Positions 36,901 through 48,900 of a DNA stretch of 64,000 bases are shown in pieces; positions within the stretch are counted from its first letter, which is position 1, and each line of letters begins with the position of its first letter. The stretch spans positions 8,811,001 through 8,875,000 of the forward strand of contig NC_092674.1 in assembly GCF_964355755.1 (NCBI RefSeq), in the 5' to 3' direction. This DNA comes from Antedon mediterranea. Lineage: Eukaryota > Echinodermata > Crinoidea > Comatulida > Antedonidae. The position numbers and the translations under genes are program-made. The notes beneath the pieces are model-generated. The model saw nothing but the letters and a program-made list of their open reading frames with translations. It was not told the origin of the DNA and ran no database searches.

Positions 36901-39900
36901 ATCAATTGCGCAAAGGTTCTTATTCTCACTAAATTAGTCAGCAGGACCTGTGACTGTATTTAAGACATGTAATATAACTGGTGGGTTTGATTTTGTCTTA
37001 TCAGGTTTAGAGGTAGTACCTGTGGTCTTATTTTTACTGTTCACACTAAGCTAAACAATACACTCTTATTTGAAATTATTGTTTGGGAATTTTTACATGA
37101 AACTAACGTTCACATTCAATACAAACATACTTAAGCTGATCCGAAACATATCTGTCTGGGTGTGCGGTAAGTGCTTGGGATGATCAGTTCGCTCAATTAT
37201 ACCTCCCGATATAATTTGGATATACCTCTTTTGAACTCCCAATAGGTTCCAGGGTGCCAAAGCCCTTCCCTGCATGGGTATATCAGATATTTAACAGGTG
37301 TATTATTTTGTATTTTAACTTAGAAAAAGCTAAACAATTTTTATTCTAAGTCAAGGTAACTTTTACCCAAGTTACATAAGAATAAGTTATGTATTTTACA
37401 AGGTATTTAAACCTAATTTTTGGTGTGTTGTTATTTCATATGTAAAGCATTCATACAAAATTATTTTTGTTGATATTTTGATATTGTTTCATATCCATTT
37501 TAATGTTTATCAACATTGCTAGAGAGGGCTGGTGTGTTCTGTTAAAACAATCAATACAAGTTTTCTTATCTTGAGATGAGAGGATCATAGGCGGTTCTGT
37601 AACCTTGCTGGCACAGGAAATCATAAGCCTACTACTGTACTTCCAACCTTCTAACCTGCAACTTTTAATATGCCATCATATTGATTCTAATTTCAATATT
37701 TTCCTACCTACTTCTGTTTCGATTTGTCAAAACAGAAAGTTTTTCCAATTGTGAATTTTGTTAACATCACAAGTTTTGACTCACACTACAAATGCTTCTG
37801 CTATAGTTACTGTAGGTGTCATCAGTCCTTAGAAATAGATTATTTTAGAAATTAAACATTGGATATTAAAATTACCTTTTTAATACTGTAAACTGTAATA
37901 AAATCAATTAAAACTTTCTACCTGGTAACAGATTCAAAAATTAAAATATACATTATTAAGATAAAATTTTAGATACAGTAAATTAATTAAAACAATATTC
38001 GAATTAAAATGTAATTAAGTATTTAATAATAAGTTGCCTTGATATGTTGTAGTGTGATATTAGATAACACACTAATTAATTAGTAATTATTAATTAAATA
38101 GCAAAGAATATTGCTTTCATCAAAACAATTCAAGACAAAAATAACAACATTGAAAAACCATAAAATGTTTGTTTTAGAAATAAATGATAAATGATTATGC
38201 TAGGTAAACATTTAACTATTCACAGTTTCATGACTTTTTAATTAAGTTCAGGATATTCACAAATATAACTAATCTGTTTTGCATAGAATGATTTAATAGA
38301 TTTTCAAGTGATATGCGGTCACTATTACTGTTTTTGGACAGACAAAAAAAAGTCTAAATGATCTTTAAGTACAGTATGCACTTTATACATAAAGTGGTTT
38401 CTCATACCATTTAATAATGTAATTAATTTTTCCCATTGTCTGAGATTGATGAGAAACGTGATGTACTTTTTAAGATCAGAGAAGAGATAAAGACACCTAC
38501 GTTTTCCGAATGTTTACTTTTATTATTTGTGGTTTAACTGTTTAACCTTTTATATTTTCCAGTTACAAGAAGTTTGTCTGGACTGGTGGTGTCGATCAAC
38601 AGGCGCAAAATTCAGAGGTGAGATTAACAGGACGTGAGCCAGAGTTGCAACAGACGCAAGATCTTAGTGAAAGTCTTCAGCGTATGCGCAAGGTAATTAT
38701 ATGAATGATGATACAATAACAGTTTCCTACAGTAAGTGGTGAACCATGAGTTCACTGTTGGTTGGAAAAATGAAATAAATAAATAAATAGTAATTGCCCT
38801 GTTCAAACTAGATACCAACAGTGGAGGTGATGGTGAATACGCCTAGCCTAGCTCATGATGATTTTTGCCTCAAAGAACCCTCAAAGTTACTACTCTAACC
38901 ATGTTGAATATTATCACTAAACTTGGAAAAAAACATTACACAATTGATATATACGTAATAACGTCAGTAAAAGTTATACGACATTCCCGGAGGTCATTGA
39001 ACTCGGGCTCTTGTTGATTAATTTCCTTTATAGAGGACTGTGACTTCCTTTAAACGATAATACTTTGCTTGGTTAAACAATGGGATATTTGTGTGATAGG
39101 TATCACAGGATACAATCATCTAGGTGGAATATAGGAAGTGCTCTCAAGATCGTGATGTCATGGGTTTGAGATACCATGTGTATTGAGGAAAGTGTGTCAT
39201 GCGGGGTGTCTATCACGCACAATGTCTGTAGTAGACCTACTTTAGAAACACTAGGGTTACTCCATTATAGATGTAGGGAGGGTCTATGTTACAATGCTTT
39301 GCATACATAAATTCTGTTGGTTGAGGATTAACCTTAATCACTAAATTTTAAAAAGCATGTTTTACAGTATACACCCTTAGAGCAACTAAAATAAGATGCT
39401 CCACCATAGAAGTAGATTCTATGGTGACACCATAGTAAGGGAAAAATGTTTATTATTTATATATATTAATCCAAAGGCAAATTACTGAAAAAAATGACAA
39501 TGCTGTGGGTATCAGTAGCTGGATCTCAATGGAGATACAAAAATAAAAACGAAAAGCTAAATCAAAACGATAAAGTAAACAGCCAGAAAAGTTAGCAGAG
39601 CTTTCGGGCAACACTAGCCCTTCATCAGTGCAAGTCTGAGTTATTTATATATATTAGTATTTTTTTGTATGTTAATTATTATCATCATGTAATGTTCTCT
39701 CATTACGGAAAAGGCTTCTTTCAAAGGAAATACAAATAATATTTTTAAAGATGTTTTAGCGACAGTACCTGTATCTCTATTAATATTAATATTATAGACA
39801 GGAAATGCTTAAAAAATTGACTAACTATCGACCTTGCTGATTTCATGGCGGTCCTATCTCAACGCCTTATGTTGAGTCTTTACTATAAAAAGCTATCCTT

Positions 39901-42900
39901 CACATAAATATATTGACATCATAGAGGAATAGTTCCGCCATGGTAATATCATTGGTACAAATACAATTGACTAATCATAAGATAGAAATCTACCACATGT
40001 ACTGTACCACCATGCAGTTGTGTAATAACAAAACACCCCTACTGATAAATGGAACATGCCTTTGCTTTAGGGCTAAAAGATACCAGTAGGAATCTTCAGT
40101 ACTGAACAGCTAAGTTTTGCTTACTTGTAGGAGGGCCACAGCGCTGTAGATATCTCACATATTTTGACTGGACAAGTCTATGCCTGACGTCAACATTTAA
40201 ATTGGAACATTACATCCACAGTTATTAGTTGTGTAACTACAGAGACATCTTTTGTTCATTTGTCAATAGTAATTTATCAAAGATGAAATTCTTTTTGTTG
40301 GATAATTTAATTTTTCTTCTTTTTATTTCATCGCAGGTAAGTTTTTCGCAGGTGAATTTTATAACTACTGTAGTCATTTCAATAGTTTACTACTGTATTT
40401 ATAATTTAGTTTTTCAAATTTTAGAAGATTAGATTTTATTTGAAATCATACTGTACATCATTTTATATATACTGTAGTATATATATTTCACTAATTTGTT
40501 TCAATTGTTATTGGTAGGGTACAAAATTAGAATATTGTCTATAAGTTAAATTTAATCACTACAGGAAGGTATATATAAAAATAATTATTTTTATACCTCC
40601 TTTATCAGAAGGATTTGTCATATCACATGCCATACTATTTTCTCCTATTTAAATACTTTAAAAGTATTATGGCACGCTTAGTTTTTTAATCATTTTTATC
40701 GCCGTTGTAGGCTGGTGAATGCGCAATCTAAATGATGATAAAGATATGGCATTCACCATCTAAGACTACTCTACCCTGGCCAAATTTCTTTTAAATGGGC
40801 CTATAGTCTTCGACATTTAATTTAACATGTAAGCAAGGGATTATAATTGAAAAAGTTTTATTTTCGAAAATTGAATGCATTATTAAAAAAATAATGCTTG
40901 TTTTAATGTATGTTTATTAAATGGAAAGAATATTGAACTCATTCAACTCATAAACATCCATTATTTTGTTAAATTTTGTCTACTACTATATAGTATGGAA
41001 GTTCTTGTAGTTCTTTATTAAAAGTCCTATAAATGTTATGTGACAGATCAGGACAGCATACTTCCCATACATTTTGTAGCTTGATTGATACAACAGGCAA
41101 AACAATAAAAACTCTATCTATAGCACAGTGTTGTTATAAGAGATTACTTGTCGCTATACTAAATCATTTAGTATATAAACTATAGAAGTTACAGAACAGT
41201 ATAAAAGAACGTCTCATAATTTACAGGTTAATTGTTGACCCCATGCATGTCCATTTTGGCGATTCTGGATTTTTATGTACTGTACATTATACTTAGGCCT
41301 ACAGTAGTTTTTCCGTTGAAACCATACTGTAACTTTCAAGTTAGTAAAGCTTGTTGTTTACCATTTGAATAATTAAACAGATTATACACCAATTCAAAGA
41401 CAAAATATCGAACAATTTGTATTTAGATTTTTAACATTATTTATTGGTCTTTATAATTTTTTAATTTAAAGATTTATTTTTAGAAAATTCAGTTCTAAAT
41501 TTAAACTAAATTATTTGCATTTATTGTCAATGAAACTAATTACTATTATTAATTAGTTACAAACTGACATGTAGGCCTAATGTGTCAATTAATGTTATTA
41601 AAGCCTGTTTGCATTAAACAGCTGCTGTTGGTTTGTGTGTGTGTGTGTGTGTGATACCAAGATATGCCAATCTGCCTATTCACTACCAAGGTTTAACAAC
41701 TAATTTTAAAGTATAACTAAATAATGATATGCGCATAATTAAACAGGCAGCACACTGGGAAAGATGTAGATTATACTAGCCTGCATGCCACTACTAGCCC
41801 GTCCTGCATACAATATTGCTATCCCAAGTTAAGATTACAAAACTTCTATTCATACAGTACAGTAAACTCATTAAATATCATCAAGGTGCAGAATAAAGTT
41901 AGAATTTTGGGCACTTAAAAATTGTTTACTAGGCTTAAAGTTGGCAAGCCCAAACACTTTACAGTTGGCTAGTACAGCAGTACTAACCGTCAAGCTATGG
42001 GTTGATGGTACGCCGGATGTTGCTTATTGAACTGTATAATCCTGTTTATAATAATTTACAAACTCTGTGCTAACACTTCAAAATCAATGTAAATATGAAG
42101 AATGATAAACAAATTACTTATTTGGAGGAAAAGAATTCCAAAGATTACAAATAACCTGATAAAATACTACACGTAAAATAATAATTGGAATCAATTTATT
42201 GTTTTATTCATGAAATTTCAAAAGTTAAATAAAATACACACTTCGTCCCCTATCAAGATTAATAAATGATTGGACAAAAGGTTTCTTTCATGATTAGAAA
42301 AATTGTTCAAAATGATGTTTGTCAATTGTTGTGGTGATTCCTTTCCAACTCAAGCGAAGTTATACATTCGAATTGGGTGCAGGTGTATTAGAAGCAAATT
42401 GTACAGAAAAAATATGTAAAATAGGGGAAACAGGGTTGCCTAAAAAAATGTAAATTTATAAATATTTTAAGATGATTACAATTATGCATAAAACAAGTTC
42501 AACTTAATTGATTTGATGATGAAAAAATGATAATCCTTAAAACTGTAGACAGATGAATGACCTGAATTATGAAACCGCAAACACCATTGAAACTGTAGAG
42601 CTGTGTAAAAATGGGTGATGTTATCTTAGTACTGAAAACCAATATAGAGTTTTTGGACAAACATGTCTATTGTATGTTATATCCTAAATTGCGTTACCAT
42701 AAAGGATGTGTTAAAAATGAATATTGTGTTGGTACTTCCTAGAAGACTTCCTTAATGTTGATGGGACCTCACACCCATTCCCTTTTCCCATGATCAATTA
42801 AATGAATGATGTTACATAGAATACTGTACTGTATTAAATAAATAATGTTACCTAGAATACTGTAAGTACTGTAGTCTGAAGTTTGGTAATGAAATGGGGC

Positions 42901-45900
42901 CTAGTATCAGTTACCAGTTACTGCTAGTAATGGTCTAATGCCATGCTAAACATAAAACAAATGAATACTATATTACTGTATGTTGGAAGTAAACACCTTC
43001 AACAGATATATTTCTACTTCTTCAACCTTGCCAAATAGTATATATCTTTATATTTTCTTGTTGGAGTCATCGTCAACAGTTACCAATTGCGAATATCATA
43101 AATAGGCTATCCATCAGGATATCGCTGGATTACAATAGAAAATCCCACACAACAATAGAATATATAATATACATAATATTGGGAGGTCTTATAAGTGGAA
43201 ATCCTATCAACTTTGAAGGTTGTTCTATTAGATAGATAATTAACTTACAAGATGTTAATTCTATAGTCTTTTATATACAACAGGTTGTATACGTTTGGTA
43301 TGAATTACTGTATTATTAATTGTTACACAGTGATATGTTATAAATGGATTGCCTGTTATTGATATGCTAAATTGTTGAATACCACAACACACTGTGAAAT
43401 CATTAGTGTCTTCTTGTTGTCAATGGTTCAAAGAGAATGATTTTAACGTATTGCCTCAGTTGATAGCTATGCGGTATAGTGAACTCGGATGTTTATTTTG
43501 TGGCTATTTTGTCAGTATTTACAACGCGTGTAAGTCAACACAGTTTGTTTGCGCAGAGATTATACAGTAGGTGTGCAAATTCCTTCAGGAATCTTCATGA
43601 ACACAGACAACACTTTAATCGGTTTTAAGGTTAAATTAAAAATAATGTTATTTTCATGTCTGGGGTTTGCGGAGTATACCAAACATTTCTTTAGGAGGGT
43701 ATTGTCAGTATTACGACGCTATTGTGATGTACCAATATGGTAGTTTAAAAGTCAAGTTGCCCTTTGATTTCAGAATGCTAGACATTGCTTGAGCCAAATA
43801 AATAAATTTGATGATAATTTGTATGTAAAACAATTTTTTCCAAAGAAAACATATTTTCAGGAAGAAAAATACAGTAGTTTGTTAATTGTTACATTTTAAG
43901 TTTAAACACCAATAATAGTTATTTGGGATTATTTCGGCAAATATCATTGCATTGGTCCTGAAACCTGCTGGGAATGTCTTGGCCACAAAGTTTTCATTCC
44001 ATGAAATAATTAAGATTAAAGTGTTTCAGTAAACAAAGGCATCTTAATGTTTTGTTTTTAAATGTTAAAGGAATAGGAAGGAGATGTTGAAATTACATTT
44101 GTTAGAAAAAATGTTTGAATATCCCATGATGAAATCCCGATCAAAATACATCATTCGAGCATAATGCCTCTGAGGATTTTCAGTTAATTACAGCATATTA
44201 AGATTCGCCTTAATAAATTAATGTTCTTTGTGCAGATTTCCTAATGTTCTCCAAAACATGAAACTTAAAGGTACTGTACAGTAAATAAAAAGCAAACTTA
44301 AAATACTGTATGCTATTTTGTATAAAATGTATTATTAAATTATTTTATTATGTATACAAAAACCCAATAAAAATGATGATCGCTTCCAAAAAACAGTTAC
44401 ATTTTCTCAAAGCCTGACACTACAGTAAATGTGTGCAAAAATGTTTTCTTTTTATGAAAGCCAAATTGCTTTCTAGAACCTAGACTATACAGGTATACCC
44501 CTGCACAGTCAGCATACAGCAGTGTTAAACCCAAACACGCTAAATCTGCAGATTTGAATGTTATTTCTAACAGTCATCAAACATTATACCTCTTTGTCAC
44601 TATAACCACAACCTCGCCATGGTCCTCTTTTATTGTATTAGATCATTATAATAGTTTATTTAACATGCATTTCCATCTAACATACCAGGCCACTGATTCA
44701 TACACCAGTCTGTAGTCGGACATTCTTCAGACACAGTCGGGGGTCATAAGATAGGAAACGCTCTTTCCCTTCGGCAATGTAACAGTGAAATAATATTTTC
44801 CCAGATTTAAATTTCATATTTCGAAGATAACAGACTACCTGTTGCCTGTAAATATTACCCGTTTACAGAGTTTCTTTTGGGATTTTAAAAATATTAACAA
44901 AAAACGCTCCCATAATATTGTAGAATTTGTGAACATTTTTTTTGTAAAATTTCCCATTGAATTATCAAGGCTAAAATCTAAAAAAAAAGTATTAACTGTA
45001 ATATTACTGTTGTGTGGAAAATAACATTGCAATGACCTAGTCCTGTACTTTTAGGTACAATGACTTTTAATTGACAGAGATATAATAATAATAACAGACA
45101 GCAAAATGTAAGTATTTTGTTTCTATTGATACGTTGAGTTAGATACAAAGATGGTACAGTAGTGCAACTAAGATTTTGTTATCGGAGAAAAAAACACTTT
45201 AAAATGTATTGTCCCCCAAAACCTGGAAATGGAAACAAATCAAACATTTAACAGGTCAATTTGTAAGTAATAATAAAGTTATTCCACAGAAAAACAACAA
45301 CAAAAGTAATGATTTCAGTTAAATTGAACAAAAACTTGACTGTTGCAACAAGATTCCAGTTGACTGTTTTCTAAAATTACAGTTTCCGGTTCATTTTGTT
45401 TGTTTTCAATTGTTTTATCCATTTTTTATGACATTGGAATGGTCTATTCAACAAAAAATGTTTACAAATTAATTTTCAGGTGAGCAACACTGTACAATAA
45501 CTTTAAATAAATTTAATCGAGGCTTAGACAATACCAATTTTCGTAGAATTTATCAGAAATGTAACTAATTATGGTTTCTCTACTAACTAACCAATACATT
45601 CTAGCATATACCTATAATATTAATTTTTAAAAGTTTGTTATTACAAGAGACAGCTAATAATAATATTTTAGTGTGCCCATAAAAAAAAATGGGTTAAAGT
45701 TATTAGATCATAGGCCTCAATATACATTGTCGTCGTTGAAACATTTATTTTATTTTAGTTATAGGCTAAGAGCTAGAATTTATGAATTGTGTATAAGATT
45801 AAACAACAAGGCACCGGATAATTATTAAAGCTATTCATTTCATAAAATAAATAAATCTAAAGAAAATATTTTTTATTGTTTATTGTTGAGTACAGTATTC

Positions 45901-48900
45901 TGATTCTTTTTTTTTTTTATAATGGCATAAAGATAGCAAATAGTACAAAGTATTCTGTAAGTACAGTATGAATAAAAACTAACATCATTATCATGTTTAC
46001 TTACAGTGTAAACTGAACTTTAATAAGTTTTTTAGAATTAGGTCGATAACCACGCCCACCTCTTCTTCGTTCATCTACAGTATGTATATAATATATAATA
46101 TTCCCATCATAAATAGATACATGTTAGTTTCTAGTATCTATCACAGTATTTAATTGACTTTCGGTTTCTTCTTAGTTTCTAAAATTCATGTTGTTTGCAG
46201 TGTTTTTAGGAAGTAAAATACATGCATCTATCACATGAATGAACAACATGACAATGTAAAATGATAAAAACATATGATCTAAATGTACTATGGTGTTAAA
46301 CTACAGTACATTATCATAGTATAGTATAGGCCTTCCGTATTGTAGTACTACTGTATCAGAATATAATTTTGTACCATACAGATATTATAGTATATGATTG
46401 CACTATGGTGTTACAAATAGAATCTAAGCAATATTCAAATTCAAATATGATGATATGATATTAGATCTAAAGTAAACTAAGAACATATCACTGGCCTGTC
46501 TTGTATAGGTCTACTGTATCAGAATATAATATTGCACCATACAGATATTATAGTATATCTATATGGTTGCATTATGGTGTTACAAATAAAATCTAAGGAA
46601 TATTAGATTTAAAGTACTAATGCTCAAGTAAGTAAGCTTAGAACATCACTGGCCTACCTGGTACAATGTACTGTACTATTAAGAAAAGAACATATACCTG
46701 TACAGGGTATACTTCTATAAAATAAATGACCAAACATAAAGAACTACAACATCACTGGCCTGTCTGGTATGTGTGCTTTTTATTACAGTTCATGGACCTA
46801 AATTATGGAATAACTTAAAAGAGAATCTAAAAAAATGTGAAAATGCAAAAATATTCAGACATCAAATTAAGTTTAATTATTTGGAAAATTATCATTCATA
46901 AATATACTATTATTATTATGCCACTTTTACCTAATTTACATTTTTATTTTGTATTTATGTTTTGTTGGGTCTTTCTGAGACAGGCCTTGGCCTCTAAGTC
47001 TGATCCAAATTAATGAAATCATTATTTGTTTATATTGTTTACATTGTTTAAGTTTTCATTAATTGAATAAATGTGAAATGAAATGAAATGAAATTGTGTA
47101 GAAATAATTGTACAATCATTTAAGGAAAGCAAAGAAACAAAAGAACAATGACAACAATAGGCCACAAAAACAAAGAAGTGTGAACAGACAATTACATGAT
47201 TTGCATAGTAATAGTAAGGGTGAGATACACACAATCAATGGAGTTATATTCACACCTTGGCACTTATTTAAGCAGTGATTGGTGGTAATGTATTGCAGTG
47301 ATTTTGGATGATCAGCTGTATTGTTAATAATAGAGCTGAGGAATGGGAAGGGTGCAGACCCTAAAGTTTATTTGTATATACCAAATTACATTATTTAATA
47401 AAGAGGCCTAAGGAATCCAATAGAGTTTGAATACCATCATGACTGTGTAGTATTCTAAGTGGGTGCCCAATATTGAAATTTATTTTTTCTAAACCATAGC
47501 CCTTCACCAAAAGTTGATTGCTTCCCCTCGTACCTTGACCATTGAATCAACCTGTTACCGCACTTTCTTAGAATTAATGATCTTTACTAACTACTAATCA
47601 CGAGCACAGAAATAAATGACAGATGGATTAAACATGAGGAAAAATTCAGGAAACAGCCAGTCAAGCCAGAAATCTGTTAAGATGTTCCGGATACGTTTTT
47701 AACCACTGAAACTTTTCCACCAATTTTGGTTCATAAAACTAACCATTGTCTCACTTCTCTTTGATTTGACTGTAAATGATTGACCATTTAAAATCAGATT
47801 CCAATTTATTTGCATGAATTGAAATTCCAAATTTTTGCAGTGAAATTTAGTAAATTTGAGTTTTTAGCTTCAGCGAAAATAATAGTTTCTACTTTTTGAG
47901 AAGCCAATCATAGCTCAGGAATAAGTTTATGATCACTCATGTGAAATGAATCAGTAGATATGTGATCAAAATGAAATCACAGCTTGTAATGGCAAATAAT
48001 AAAAGATTTCTAAGATTATGCATGCTAAATAAAAGTCTTTCATAACATTTTTGCAAGAAGGTAAGGAGAATGCATGTAATCTCTCTCCCCACAGACTACC
48101 AACTTGGCAACTCTCCCGAGTATTAAGAATAAGCGCTTTCTACACTATCAAACTTATGTGACAAAAAAACGTGATGTGCCCATATATGGACATGATGATA
48201 TCATATCACTACCATATTTGAGCATATCACTACCATATTTGGGCACATCACACTTTCACACAAACTAGTTCAATAGTGTAGATGGAGCTATAATGAAAAG
48301 GTTCATCTGGATCACTGAATTTTATAGGATTTTCTTTTATTATTATCTAACAAATAAATTGAATAAAAACACATTGTCACCATGTTTCTTTTTAACAACG
48401 ACTTTTCTCAACAACTTTTTTTATTTTTATTCACAGCTGATTTTGACATCATTATCTGAATCAGGTGAAAATGATGCAAGTGGGAGTGGAAGCGGTTGCC
48501 TGGGTGATGATGAATGTGAAGAGAATGGCAGCGGTGCTTTTACAACATCAGTGGTACCAACAGGCAAGACAGGTGGTGACTACGTAAAGGTGACCACAGA
48601 CACCAAAGACACCAACATGATAGGAACAACACAACTGGTAGAACTTGAAGGTAGGATGAAATGTACTTTATAGTGACATTTGTTTTCCTTTAAATTTGAC
48701 AATATTTTGTATATAGGTCAATGGAGTGAGGTGGGGAAGTAGGCAGGGCAACGGTGCAATTTTTAATCTCAGCATTTGTTCAGTTATGCCTATAACCTGC
48801 TTTTAACAAATTATGAAACAATCAAATGTATTGAAATAGACCAGATAGTCAGTGATTGTAACACTTGATAAATCAAGTGTAACTTTCACCAGATGTTGTG

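Larger units (their letters stand above)
38693..46349. other. Glypican intron 5, left and middle part
   Basis: Mostly unique AT-rich DNA, noticeably rich in the words TACTGTA and TACAGTA. It contains a hammerhead-like motif (39602-39628), a degenerate palindrome (40562-40603), a GT microsatellite and a dispersed repeat (45195-45480). No exon-like segment found. Confidence 0.45.
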
